Shown: positions 25,601-38,267 of the stretch, piece after piece
How the letters are laid out: each line of letters opens with the position of its first letter
How positions within the stretch are numbered: the first letter of the stretch is position 1
From: Dioscorea cayenensis subsp. rotundata
Lineage: Eukaryota; Streptophyta; Magnoliopsida; Dioscoreales; Dioscoreaceae
Assembly (NCBI RefSeq): GCF_009730915.1
Contig: NC_052489.1
Location: 26,653,916 to 26,717,915, forward strand
DNA: 64,000 nucleotides
Direction of reading: 5' to 3'
The notes under the pieces: generated by a model
Databases searched by the model: none
Seen by the model: the letters and a program-made list of their open reading frames with translations, nothing else
Told to the model about the DNA's origin: nothing
Translations under genes and position numbers: made by a program

Positions 25601-28172
25601 CAATGACAAAAAAAGTACACTTTATTTTAGATAACCCAAACAATGCAGTTAATGATAAATACAAAGTCATAATTGTAAGATAAAAATATGGCATATACTT
25701 TAAAAACCCAAATTCAAATAAATTGCAGGCTCACATTCTAGCAGATGGTTTGTCGCCTTCAGGGTTGAGTTTCTGCCATCTATATGGTTTCTGTGCAGTA
25801 TCCAAAGCCCAAGCATCAGAGAGAACCCTCTTCCCTATACCAAAAGCCAAAAGCATTTGACATTCAATTGTAAACTTTGAATGGCAGAGGCCCATAAAGC
25901 ATGTGAAGCTATGTATTCTCAAACATAGACCACACAGAAAATCTCCAAGCAAAATAGGATGTGTTGCATGAAACCAGTACAATTGCCAGAAATTGCATTC
26001 ATTAATGCAATATAATGATAGGCTACCATAAATAATAACCAATTGTTGATACAAATATATTAAATAAATATGTCTGATGATAAACCATGAGAACAGGTTT
26101 TTCAAAGAAAATTTTTCGACAAGTCAAAAATTTTGTAAGGGTTCAAATGTCATTATGTCAAAGACAGACTCTATTGGTTTATCTGACCAAAAATGGACGC
26201 GCAAGAGCATAATGGCAACCCTTCTCAGGATTATGCATGTACAGTGCATTCTATTTAGATTAAACATCAAAAACTCCTCAAGTCAATCAATCACACATAC
26301 TGCAGAAATCATATTTATACACAATCATATTAATACAGAATGAGATATGGCAGATAGCACAGTCTGGGCTAGTTGGAGGTCACAGATGTGTTCTTAGCAT
26401 CAGAGTGATGGTGGTGGTGATGATCATTAGACCATTGATCTCCATAGAACAAAAATTAAATGGTCGATCCCCAAAATTAAATAGGAAGTTCAATTTCATC
26501 CACAACAAAGCCATTTACAACACCTTTATAAACTAAATAGTAAGTTTCTAAACATAAGACAATAAGACTAGTATAGGTAGCTACACCAGCTGAATTGTTG
26601 TTGGAGTAAATAGTCGTTGATGTTCAGATTTAGGCCTTACTAATAGTGTTTCATAAGCACTTAATGCCTGTGAGTACTGAACAGACACCAAAGTAACCAT
26701 CAAGACATACAAATAAAATACAATAAGACATCATAACATAGACGTACCATCATTCCCACTCACTGTAACAAGAAACCTCTGTGCAACCAAATCCATGGCA
26801 TGCCCATAACGAGGTCCTGGACCGGCCCCTTGTACCACCAACCTACAGTAGACAAAATAAATTAACAGGCAGAAAATTCATAAGCAGATCCATAGTTGCA
26901 AAACAACGTGAACCAAAACGAGGTGAAATGTGAACTATTTTGTTCTTCACCTGTGCCACTTGTATTTATCATTTGTCAAGTCAAGGACATAGAGGTCATC
27001 AGTGGAATGCCCGGCAGGACCAATGCCACCCTGTTAGTATTTTAGCAGCCAATATTTTTATTCAAAACATCATTTCTAAGGATCAAAACAGTCATATGCA
27101 ATGTAAAGACAGCAAAGAAGTTGATTCTCAACAAACCTGGAAAACTACCATAGTGCCAACTGCTGCTGCAGCATGGGCAGCCCTCGGAGAAGGAGGCTCC
27201 CCAGCTGGTTGGATCCTGCCAGGTTTTGGGAAAAGGAATCAATCCCATTTCTAATAAGTTTCAACTCAAAATTCAATCATAATGAAGTGACAAAAAGAGA
27301 AGCTTTTACGAGCAACAACAGCCGGTCAAAGAAAATAGAGGAGTAGCAACCAGTAGTTCCAAAACCAAATGACATTCATGAGAACCAAATTTCCAAACAC
27401 TAAGAGATTAATGGGCAACTAAATTTCTTTTCTTTTCTTTTTTCCTGAAATGAAGGAGCATATCTGATCTACTCATTCAGGGCACCATGCAACTAAACCA
27501 AAAGGTAGATACAACACCTGTCTATTCCCACATTCTAAGGCAAACCCGTTCACAGATAACACAAGGATTCTTCTTCAAACAAGTCAACGGAAAAAATGAG
27601 AAGATCAACAAAATTAACAGGCTTGACCCATTCTCTGTGAAAACAAGTTTTCTCCATGAGAAACCAATTCATCCCCCACTTAATCCTAATTCAGACCCAA
27701 TTTTTCTTCAAAAAGAAAACGAGAAATCTATTTCAAAACAAAGTATAATTCAGTAAAAAAAAAAACCAATAAAATAAACACATGTTAAGCAAAGAAGAAG
27801 AAGAAGAAGAAGAAGCAAACTTGGTCCATATCCCACTGCGCACATCATACGAGTGGACCGAATTCGTCACCCCAGCGAGCCCTTGACATCAAAACCAAAA
27901 ACTCAAATCAAATCCATCCCCAATTTCCAATCCAAAAACGAAAATGATCAAGAACACAGATTTCTTCGCTTACTGATTCCAGGGACAAGGCCTCCACCCT
28001 CGATGGCGGTGGCGCCACCGAAGAGGATGAGACGAGGGCCATGAGACTTGGTAGGGGCGACGGCAGTGAGGGTGTGGGCACAGCGGAAGCCGGGGGCGTC
28101 GGCATCGTTGGCCCAGGTCCCCGGCGCCGGCTCGTACTTGGGCGCCGGCACGAGCCAGGCCTTGGATCCCAT
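19624..28172 (-). CDS. BSL1: BSL1, Kelch-repeat Ser/Thr phosphatase (BSU1-like)
   Basis: BSU1-family phosphatase. The family dephosphorylates BIN2-type GSK3 kinases in brassinosteroid signalling and is also tied to stomatal cell polarity. About 21 exons join in frame. The start [11 protein letters not shown] at 28172 is the BSL1-type N-terminus, unlike the longer BSL2/3 one. Kelch repeats follow ([76 protein letters not shown]), then a Ser/Ala-rich linker and a PP1-like domain with all metal-site motifs: GDLHGQ (exon ~22129-21890), GDYVDRGQ (~21430-21346), RGNHE (~21258-21158), a CMHGGI block and SATNYC (~20479-20344). The last exon (~19709-19624) ends [22 protein letters not shown], the conserved family tail. 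The exon ending GGRDHSG joins one residue short of relatives; splicing there is uncertain. No frame lesion was seen. Confidence 0.95.
22178..22231. repeat. ATC/ATT microsatellite in a BSL1 intron
   Basis: A compound run of ATC, ACC and ATT units between phosphatase-side exons of BSL1. Confidence 0.85.
24532..24612. repeat. 34-bp direct repeat spanning a BSL1 splice acceptor
   Basis: Bases 24532-24565 recur at 24579-24612 with two mismatches, offset 47. The repeat covers the intron end just before the exon [11 protein letters not shown]. The copy at the exon reads CCTTTTCAG as acceptor; the upstream copy reads CCCTTTTGG and is not one. Confidence 0.8.
27787..27815. repeat. (GAA)n microsatellite in a BSL1 intron
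   Basis: A run of AGA units just after the second BSL1 exon, read on the minus strand as TTC, so it adds to an intronic pyrimidine tract. Confidence 0.9.
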
Positions 28173-29988
28173 CGCGCAAGAGAAACAAGAAGCCGAGAAT
28201 TCGAGGAGGTCGTCGTCGTCGTCGTCGTATGGGATCCGACTACCACTGCTTCAACTACTATAAACCCTAAAATGGGTGTGGAAATGTGGATCCCTCTCGC
28301 GTTGTGATGGAGATCGGTGGGTGGGGCCGTTGCTCTTTTTCTTTTAATAAGGTGGGAAAATAACGGGCATAAACCTCACTCAAAATTATTTTTTTATTTT
28401 AAAAAATATTTTATTTATTTAATTAAAATGATAAATATCCCATTACAATAAATAAATAAATAAAATATGCAAATAATTAACTGTTGAGATTTCATTTATA
28501 CCGTCAAATCATAAGTCGGTTTAGTTAATTTTCTAATTTGATTAGAAAAGATCCGGTGAAATATGATCACTAAATATATTTATATTTTTTAATGTTATAT
28601 GATGTATATGGAGATAAATTTTTAAGTTACGTTTATGTTTTTTTTTTAATATTTTTCAAATCAGACTTTTTTTTTGTTTTTTAATAAATTCTTCAATTTG
28701 AGAAATCTACAATCTACCAAAGAGGTATGTAAAAGAGATAATTTAAATTGCTTAAACGGTTTTATTTTAGAATTTTTATTTAAATGATTTCATGTGGAAA
28801 TCCTTATTTAAAATTGTTAATATCTTATGCATATTGATTTATTATTATTTTTTTTATAAAATTTGAACAAAGACAGGGAGATACGCCAAAAACCTCCCAA
28901 AAACATGGTGTCACCAAAATATTATTAACTAAATTAATTTATGTAAAAAAAAAAATTACAGAGAGAAGTTCTACATTGGAACAATACCATTGACGGGGTC
29001 AATGAACTTTTTAAATACATACATTTGGAGCTCCGGCAAATTTCTCCCCCAAGCCAACAAGACGGGCATGAGCTTTTCATACTTTTTTTACTGAAAGAGT
29101 CTCATACTAAAATATACAAGCTCTCAGATATAATATCTATTTTTATGAAAATCAGAAAAATGAGAGAAATTTTGGCCCCTTTTTTAAAATTTTTAATTTT
29201 GACCAATTGTCTAAGCCTTTTAGCATAGTAAATTAAACATATAATCAGGGCCTTACATAATGAATATTCAAGATACAAAAGCACAATTAGAACAGAACAT
29301 GACAGAGAGCTGCACACAGTGCTTAAATTGGAGAAGCATCAGGGCATTCTCCACAAACACAGTTTTGGTGTATTTGCTGTCAATTAAAAACAACTGATCA
29401 GCTTAATTCTAACATGAAAATACAGTGTTAAAAAAAATGAAGTCATTATATTTGCAACAAAGAAAAAAATCATGAGTAGAGTTTCTGTAATCTATCATTT
29501 CATTTCTAGTGTAATACACTACCACAAGCATGCTCAAGTTATTTACTGCACTTCTGGTAACTATGATTGATACATAGATAATTTGAATACTGTTTGGATT
29601 GTGCTTCCTCCATGTAAACCTTTTTTGGCTTCCAAGATTTAAGGCAATGCCCAAAAGTTCAATTGCCGAAATGTAAATCGAAGATGAGTATTTCTGCATG
29701 TCAATGTTGTTCAGAGGCAATACATTCGCACTAGCTAGTTTATTGATTACTTGTAAGCAGTTTCAAAACAGGCAGCATGAATGCGATAAGATCTGAATTT
29801 ATCCAGACATAGACAGGCATTCCTTCCATATGATTAACTATTGGTCCAACTTGAAAGCCTGAATATGTCCAACCAGAAGATGTAAAATTAATCAAATGAA
29901 AGATTAGCAATGGAATAAATCAAGGCTTTTGCATAAAAATAATATGATGTTAAGAAGGAACCCTGGAAAAGGAGGTCAGAAAATTTCC
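28173..29988. other. Intergenic region, BSL1 promoter to reductase 3' UTR
   Basis: BSL1 is read leftward from 28172, so its promoter lies in the first few hundred bases, which are GC-rich near the start and then AT-rich. The right part probably holds the reductase 3' UTR. I see no further gene. Bases 28,860-29,030 look moderately complex but match nothing I recognise. Confidence 0.5.
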
Positions 29989-32900
29989 TCAGGGGCAAGG
30001 ATTTGTGTATGTAGCATGAACTTCATTGAGTTCGACTAAAATATCTTCTGTGAGATTGACCTTAGATGCTTCGAGAACCTCGCTGAGTTGACATGGCTTG
30101 GTTGCTCCAAAAAGAGCACTAGCAAGGAGAGGATGTCTCAAAACAAATGCTGCAAACAAAGAATTACAAGAGGATTGAGTGATTCAGAGGAAAATACTTC
30201 AACTGAAAAACATGAAAGGTAACTTTCAGGTTTCTGGATATCTTGTTATCTTGATAGCAGCATATTGATGCAGTATCTGATTCCATATGAAATCACAGGC
30301 AAGTAGGTTCTTTTCTCAGCAGGCAACTGACATGCAACAGTAAAGAGTTGACTTGCTAGACAATACTATATACGAATGCAGCCATTAAGGAACTACATGC
30401 CATTAATAAATCTACCTATCAATTTACCATAGAAGAATGATGCAACTTCTTGTTTTGTTTAACTGCTCACTAAGAACTAAACAAATGCAAGGAGATATTC
30501 TGAACAAACAATTGCAAACTAGATACTTGACCATCATACCAATAGCAAGAGATGCCGGAGTAAGGCCATGCTTAACTGCAATGTTAGCGTATGCCTGCAG
30601 ATTTACAAGGCCAGCTGTCAGTTGATCATATGTTGAATCCAATGATAAAGGTACAAATTCTGATTCTTATACCAAAGCTATATAGATTTAAGAACTATCC
30701 ATCAAGAAAATTTAACCAGGTTTCCTTACCTCCTTCGCGACACTCTGAATATCCTAAGTCACCTTGCCACAGGAAAAAAAGAGAATCAAACAAGATCAGC
30801 TTACCTGAACAGCTGATTTTAAGATGGCACTTGAGAGATAATATCTAGATTCACCTTCTGAATATTTCCCTGATGAAGCAAAAGCAAGAACAGGAAAACA
30901 TCAAATTAGTTCACAGCTATTTTATGCCAATGAAGTCACACAGCAGGAAAGAGAACTTAGGTTCGTTTCTGCAACCTTGATACAGATTCATCCGTGCATC
31001 TGATGGACCACCACCAGGTAAGTAGTATTTTCCAGAAAGTATTCCCATTGCCATTGGACTATAAGCTAACATGCTGATTCTGCAAAGTTACCAGTGCAAA
31101 GGAGTTGAGTCTTGCAAAGTATTTGTATCACCGATTAATAGGCAGAGCCATGGCATACAGTGAAAAGAAAGCAAAGGTATAACTTCAAGTAAGCAAACTC
31201 CATATAGCAAGCTTTTCAAAGCATTGCTAACAACTTCAATCAATGACAATGAAGGTTCTCTATCCTCCTTTTTCCTGTGGACATAAATATAAGCTCTTCA
31301 TTCATAGAAGATACCTCTCATGATGGCAGCATTCAGCTAATCCCAAATCAAAGGTGCGGCAGAGTAAGTTGTATGAGTTCTGGTAGGAAAAAGGTATACC
31401 CTTAACAACAATACAAATGCAGATAAGATAATGAGATAGGTTACAAATGAAGCAATTTGGGATTACCTGCAAAGACACAACCTTAGGGCGAAGGCCAGTG
31501 CTCTTAGCATGTTCAAGAAACTTCATCAATCCATATGGTGTTTCATTGCTGAGGCCAATGTATCTGATCTAGAAAAGCATTCAGTCACCATCCGTGTGTA
31601 TCGGCACCGGAAAAAGTAAATGGAATTAGAATAGCATCGACTTGCAAATATCACACCTTACCAGCATCAACAGCTCTGCCTAAAGCGTCAAGCTGCTCTT
31701 CAATAGGAACAGAAGAGTATTGCCGACTTGGATCATATTCAGTTTCTCCGAACATTGGAACATAACTAAATTGCACAGTTAGGAATTAAGAAAGGTGGAA
31801 AATCAGAAGATAGCGTTCTTTCCTATAATTACAGGCATTGAATTAAGTGATCATGATGCCTTATTAAAAAGATAAAAGACTTTCAACAGACCGATCGGGC
31901 CAGTGGATCTGGTAAACATCAATGTAATCAGTGTGCAGTCTCACTAAACTGCAAGAAATCAGGAAAAAAAAAATTATTAGGACATACAATCCAATGTCTG
32001 GAAAATAATTTATCCAAAATATGAGCATTTTAGTGCTGAGATTCTACTGCACTGAGTAAATTCACGCTTCTGAACTTTCAACAATTCAGTTTAATAACAA
32101 ACCAATGTGATTGGTCAACAGTTAGAAACTATTTCAGAAACTTGAAAATAACTTTCCCTACAAGGAAAATTATTTCAAGTATAACCATAATTTGACCTGT
32201 TATCAATGGCCTCCAAGATATTCTCAGTGTTCAAAGACATGGGTCCTCCTCTAATCCAAGTCATCTGGCCGGATGGTCCACTGACCTGTACAAATACTGA
32301 TTTGTCACCTTTATAACGTTTGGATAGACAGAAAATGGAGGAAATAAAATGAATGGAAACAAATAGAACTTGTTGTAGAATAAATTTTTTTATAACAAAT
32401 TTTCATCCATTTGCCCACAGATATCATTTTCTCCAACCAACCAAACACAAGAGATCAGATTTCCCTCCATTTTCCTCTTCTTTTCCATTTTCCCTCCATT
32501 TGTCCGCAGATATCATTTTCTCTTCTTGTGCTCCAATTGGATATTTGGATGGAGGAAAACTACATGAAAATATGGGCGTTTTCTATCCTTATCCACGTAA
32601 TATTCTTCCTTCAACAAATACAAAAATCAAATCTCTCTCTTCAGTTATTTTCCCCCATCTAAATGGAACAAGAAGAAAACAACGAGAACAAGCCGCCATT
32701 ATCTATCACAAAATTACCAAATTTTATACCAAAAACCAAAACCAAAAACATTCTAGCAAGCATTAAACAAGAAGAAATTGATACTGGAAAAAGAAAACAA
32801 AACAGTCAAGACCTTTGTGGCCAAAACAACACGGTCCCGAGGTATCTTGCGCTCCTTCAACCACCGACCGACATACTCCTCACTCCTCCCATACGTAGCC

Positions 32901-33292
32901 CTGCGCTGGGGCACCGGATACCTGATTAGCAAGAAAGACAAGCAATTTCCATTCAAATCAATACAAAACATGCCATAAAACCAAAATAAATCAACAGAGA
33001 ATAATCATACATCTCCGCGCTATCAAAGAAATTGATTCCGGCGTCGAATGCCTGGTTGAGAAGACTGACGGATTGCTGATAAGAGTTCTGTTCTCCGAAC
33101 GTCATAGTTCCTGAAACCAAGGACATTCTCAATGACATCAAACACCTTCCCTTTGGATACCTCACAAGAAAGAGCGAGAGAGAGCGTGCTCGAAAGAGAA
33201 AGAGAAAGAGAAAGAGAGGGAGTGAAACCTAAGCAGAGCTTGGAGACGACGAGATCAGGAGCGAGGCTGAAGAGAGGGAGGACCATTGCCAT
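29989..33292 (-). CDS. Aldo-keto reductase, Tas-like
   Basis: Predicted NAD(P)H-dependent aldo-keto reductase of the group related to E. coli Tas; substrate unknown. Twelve exons join in frame, roughly 33292-33229, 33110-33014, 32921-32815, 32286-32199, 31948-31891, 31768-31659, 31568-31467, 31380-31316, 31079-30976, 30869-30805, 30595-30543 and 30148-29989, about 355 residues. The tetrad is visible: Asp and Tyr in FFDSAEMYP, Lys in VVLATKVSG, His in YQIHWPDR. Further landmarks are KIRYIGLSNETPYG, LLAYSPMAMGILSGKY-like ISMLAYSPMAMG, and the C-terminal FVLRHPLLASALFGATKP. The N-terminus is short with no clear transit peptide, so a cytosolic location is likelier, though an upstream ATG beyond the transposon junction cannot be excluded. 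No lesion was seen. Confidence 0.92.
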
Positions 33293-34102
33293 TATCGCTT
33301 TGAGAGCAAAAGCTCTGGGCTTTAGTAGTGGTTTAGTTCAGTGGATCTTGGCCGTTCATTATGATTTAGATGGAAATCTAAGGCTGATGTTAAACCCAGT
33401 CTCCTCACAGGCTCACACAGGGCTCAGTCTTATTTTAATTTTAAATTTAAATTTTTTAAGGAAAAATTACTGTTCACCCCTCGTAATTTTCAAAACTTCC
33501 CAAAAACCCCCTCCTACTTTTACATACCCCGGACAGATACTTCCGTTGGTGTTTAACTTCCCTTTACCCCTCTACTGCTCACTTGAATGGAGTCAGTGTT
33601 GTGAAATCCCGATTTTGGCGCGAAAATGGTGGGAAAGGAAAGCGCTAAATCACATCATGTTCAACCTTTCTGAAGGGCTTTTCGCGGTTTCGATGAGACA
33701 ATGCCTAGGAGTTGCATTACATCTTGTTGTTCTCCCTCATTATCATACCCGAAATATATAAATCGGTTGGTTGTAAAAGTTGTATTACTGACGAAGAAAC
33801 GATAATTACTGACGAGTTCATTTCGTTGTAAAGTTCTTCTCGCTTTATGGTTATCTATTTGTATATTTTTAAATAATGTTTAACTATTTGCTATTATCCG
33901 TTTAAATATTTTACTAATATGTTTTAATAATTGTCATATCCGTTTAATACTTCCCATCTCCGTTTAACATTATCTTTACATGTATAACTATTCATATTAA
34001 CGTGTAAATTCTCAAAGTCTCGCAGTAAAAGCGGTGATCTTTTTAGTTTGATCCGAATTGTTGGCGGTGGACGTGGCGGTGTGCAGGTTATGGTATCCCG
34101 TG

Positions 34103-34134
34103 CATAAGAATTAATGGCGGCATTAATTCTTATG
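34103..34134. repeat. Perfect hairpin in MULE copy A
   Basis: 14-base arms, cataagaattaatg and its exact complement, flank a 4-base gcgg loop. The same hairpin, longer, is present in copy B at about 59079-59120. Confidence 0.85.
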
Positions 34135-35069
34135 ACTGCAATATAAATTTCCGAACACCCGTTCGTTCTCATCGATCGATGTCGACCGTCTGTGCGTTTA
34201 ACTTTTTTTCTCGGATATGAAGAGTCGACCTACTTGTGGACTTCACACCATAAATAACCGGGAAGAACCCTCCCCAGTGAGACGACCATTCCTCGTCGTC
34301 CTCATCATCCTCCTCCTCCCTCTTCCTCCTCTTCCCATGGACAACCACTCTATCCGAGAAAGGATGTTTTCGTGAGCCTTCTTCCTTATCTTGAGAATCG
34401 ATTAGCCGTAATCACTGAACTAGTTAAACTATCTTTTTCTTGCCCAGGCGAAATGCTCTCATAATTGCATCGAATCGCGGAGGATTCTCCAGGTGAGATG
34501 GCGGAAAGCGATTAAGAGAGCATTTCGACTGGGTAAGAAAAGAAAGTTTTCACGTATCGCGTGATTGCGGAGGATTCTCTGAGGAGGGAGATCATGAAAC
34601 ATCCTTTAAGACGGGAGTTGACATTTACCACTGAGACTTTCTCATACCGTTTAAGAAAATGGCGTCGATGTACAACTATTAAGTTATCTGTTTAACTCAT
34701 CGGGATCTTCGTTTAAGTCACAGCCATGACACGTTGATTAATAGTCGTTTTCATGAATGTGTGTTGTTTAACCTTTTTAATGTTGATGCGTTGTGCGGGG
34801 TTCAAGTTGATGCGCATGTTATGCGATCGTCGTGAGCGTTCGAATGTACTGAGACACTTGTTTTCAGTTATACGAGGGTTGAGTCGTGAGTGTCCAAAAG
34901 TCCGAGCGGACGTTGTAAATGTTAGTAAATGTTGTAAATCTTTTATAAATAAAAGCGTAACAAGCTTTATTTGATTTGTGAACTTACGAAATTTAAACAT
35001 GAGACCTAGTAAAAACAAACAATGTGGGAAACAAAAGAGCGCTCATTGTAAACAATAGAAAAATACGTG

Positions 35070-35225
35070 AAATATGTTTAAACAAATGACAACGATGTTT
35101 AAGAAAAAGTTACTCTTTAAACAATGACAACGGTGTAAACAATAGAAAAAGTTAAACAATACTCTAGTTACTCTTTTCAACAATGACAACGGTGTTTAAG
35201 AAAAATACGTAAAGATGTTTAAAGC
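35070..35225. repeat. Imperfect tandem repeat with GTTTAA motifs, copy A
   Basis: The run ttactctttaaacaatgac followed by aacggtgt and gtttaagaaaaa occurs twice within about 150 bases. The equivalent block in copy B is at about 60,060-60,190, so it predates their separation. Confidence 0.6.
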
Positions 35226-35673
35226 GAGTGACTCCGGGAGGTACCCATCTTCAGCGCTGATGTCGGTGAAAGCATTCGATTTAAACAATAACATATTATT
35301 TACATGATATAGACTTTAGTTAAACAGGTTAACCATTATTTTTAAACACTATATGTATACTGCTTTAAACATAAAAAAAGCTTGAGCGTTTACATGAGAC
35401 TCATGTTGAGTTGAGAACATTCATTCGAGCGATGATAATATGTCTTCCTCGCGACAGATGACATATATTTCCCTTTTTGCCCTTGGGATGGAGGAAAAAA
35501 TACCGTAATCACATCACGTCTGAGTCTAACCTCTCATGTACTAACTCGCACTTTTTGTGTTTGCCTTTTCGACTGCCGTTTGTTCTTTACATCTTCTACT
35601 TCTTCTTCTTCGTCTTCTTTTTGTTCTTCACTTCATTTGGTTTATACGATTTGGTTTTTCAAATCGATATATT

Positions 35674-38235
35674 ATGGAGAGTTTTTGTGGTATTGCTAGA
35701 TTCAGACGGGGAGGGAAGGGTGCTAATGTTCATCGCTTTCGGACTTCTTGGGAGTTGGTGTTAGGCTGAGATATGATGAGCGATGGGGTCTCGAAGTTTC
35801 TCTTGTCGGGGGTTAAGTTCATCACACGGATGGATATAAAAGCGGTTTGCTCGATAGAAAAGCGATGTTGACTTCGAGCGGATGTGTCACGTCCACTCCA
35901 TCTTCAAATGTGCTTTAGTTGATCTTGTCGTCGGGAGACGTAAAAATGTGCCATTGCGAATCCTAATGAAAAGCGAGGTTTACTCGTTGTAAGTTCCTTT
36001 TCTTTTAATTATTCCAGGTTATGCAGGGGTCATTATTGTGTAAATATGTCCGTCATTTAGTTTAACATATTTGTACTAGTCGTTTTACGTTATTAGTTAA
36101 ATGCTTAAGTATTTAATTTAACGTTTAAATATTGTCGTTATCACTTAAAACATTATATTCTCAGCTTAACATATTGATCTTTTTATTTGGTGAAGTGTTG
36201 GCGGGAATTGATTAGCGAGTGCTCCCATTCATCCCCATGGTGACCACAGACGGTGTGGGATGTCTTCCTTTCCTCGTCGGATCGTTACGAAGTCTTTGTC
36301 GTTGGATATTGGACAACGTTTTGGCGAGTGTCGAACATTTCGAGGGATGTACTTGAAATCATGCGATCAAAAGAATTTTGACTTGATTTCATAAAGAAGC
36401 GAAAAAACATCGTGTGAGTATGGAATGTCTTCTTAGATGGTTGTCGTTGGCGCCTTCATGTATCAAAAGAGTATAACAAAAATACTTTCAGAATCAAGAC
36501 AATCAACCCGTCGCACACTTGCGGTGGTGGCGTAGGGTTCGACGTCGCGTCCGAAAGCGTTGAAAAATGGGTTAGCGCCGAGTGATTCGAGCGCTCGAGG
36601 GACCCGTCCCTTATGCGAGGCCGTCGACATTGAGGAAGGACATGTTGAGGAGACATGGTGTCCACATACCATACAAGCGAGGCTTGGTTGGGAAAAGAGC
36701 ATGCCGGGTGGTCCTCGGCGGCGTGACGTCTCGACTCATGTTGTTTACTTTGGTATGTGGATAAGGTGGGCTAAGACAAATCCGGCGTTGCGATCGTGGA
36801 AAGGAGGCGGTGATCGTTTTAAGCGTGCATTCTTTTCTTTCGGTAGCGTGTATTGTGGGATTCGAGAGGGCTTGCGGGCGGCTATCGCATTTTTTCTCGA
36901 TGGTACCCGCCTCCTTGGAAAAAATATCGAGGGTACGCTCTTTGGGTGCACGAGGGAAAGATGAAAACATGATGGTTTTTCCGTCGCCTTGTGTATAGTC
37001 GACAGACGAGACCGATGACGATTGGACTTGGTTCATATCTAAGTTAGGCGATGCCTTATACGAGGATGGAGATTATCATGAGATAATTACCTTCGTGTCG
37101 AGACGAGTCGAAAGGGCCTTGTGGTATGATTGCGAGTCTTCCCTTCTTCGCCACATAGACATCGCATCTTCGACATTTGGAGGCCAATTTTATGAAAAGC
37201 GATGTCGGACTTGGGGAAGGCGTTGAGGGAGGAGTCTTTGGTCTATATGCTTCCAGCATTGCGTGGGCATCCACGGCTAAAGATTTCGATGATACAGTGA
37301 GATGAGCTGCAGGCCGCATCACGAAGCTCATCATTTGGTTGATTAATAAATCGGATATGGCACATTGGTGAATTATCTGTTCGGAGGTGATCGTTGGGGT
37401 GAGATGTATTCAAAGACGTCAGCGGAGTCGTTCGATGCTTGGATCGAGGAAGCTCGTCGTTTTACTGGGTGTGCGAAAATGGTCGACTCCATGAGGTTTG
37501 CGAATGTTGGTTTACACTTAACATTTAGTGTTACCCTTTAAACATTCTCAATCTTTGTTTAATTACACTTAGTCCGACTTTTAAATTTTAATCATTTCGT
37601 TTAAATATTCTGCAATAATGTTTAAACATGTGTTTCACGTATTATTTAACCATCTGACATCTTTGTTTAACCTTATTTGCGGAGTTCGAGTTGATGCAGT
37701 ATGTTATGTAACTGGGCGTGAGCAAGCGAACAAATGGGAGACCTACTTATGCCCGGACATACATTCAGGTAGCGATCATTTGTTGAGGGACGGTACGAAA
37801 TCTCTTCGTGTTGAGTCGTTGTGTGATGATGATCGTTACGAGTGATCGACAGTGCGTGAACTACGTGGATCTAGCCATCGAGAACTTGTTCGTGTCGGAA
37901 GTGGCGAGTTTATGGTATCCGCGAAACCCGCAGCACGCTGACAATGCGACGAGACACCGGCGTACATCGATTTATTAGCGGTGCTGCCGCGTCGACAATT
38001 ACAAACTTGCGTGCAAGGAAGCTATATTCCCTACCACGGCGATAGCGGGCCTTGAGGCGGAAATCGTGAGCTTCGTTTCGCGAGCGCTGTGGCGAGAAGG
38101 CGGCTGGGAGGCCCTAGGCGAAGAGGATCGAGTCATGAGCGTTTGATGTCAGCGAGTTACATTCACGGCCACTGCCATGGATCGGTCGCGATCGAGCGAT
38201 CTTCTGATGAGGCGTGGCTGACTAGGTATTGTTAA
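35674..38235 (+). pseudogene. MuDR-type transposase remnant, MULE copy A
   Basis: Fragments of one transposase appear in order but in shifting frames. They are an N-terminal block (ATG at 35674, then GLEVS and KFITRMDIKAV), a DNA-binding region (36.55-36.72 kb), WYVDKVG-like and RFKRAFFSFG blocks, the catalytic-domain start FLDGTRLLGK (about 36.89-36.95 kb), RHLEANFMKS (about 37.17 kb), GDRWGEMYS (about 37.39 kb), and a C-terminal DNYKLACKEAIFP block (about 38.0 kb). This order is that of plant MuDR/MULE transposases (PF10551 core, then SWIM region). Single-base indels break nearly every block. GTTTAA-rich non-coding stretches at 36.0-36.2 and 37.5-37.68 kb look like introns. It cannot make a full protein as written. 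Confidence 0.8.
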
Positions 38236-38267
38236 TAAAGCCGGCGATGAGCGAGGGAAACGTTGTG

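Noticed and set aside
27908-28307. GC-rich ORFs on both strands at the BSL1 start
   Set aside because: Shadows of the first BSL1 exon, which has the family's MGSK start and Kelch motifs.
36456-37036. Several overlapping ORFs of 60-141 residues on both strands
   Set aside because: These are fragments or shadows of the broken MULE transposase; the equivalent region of copy B has different breaks and no shared open frame.
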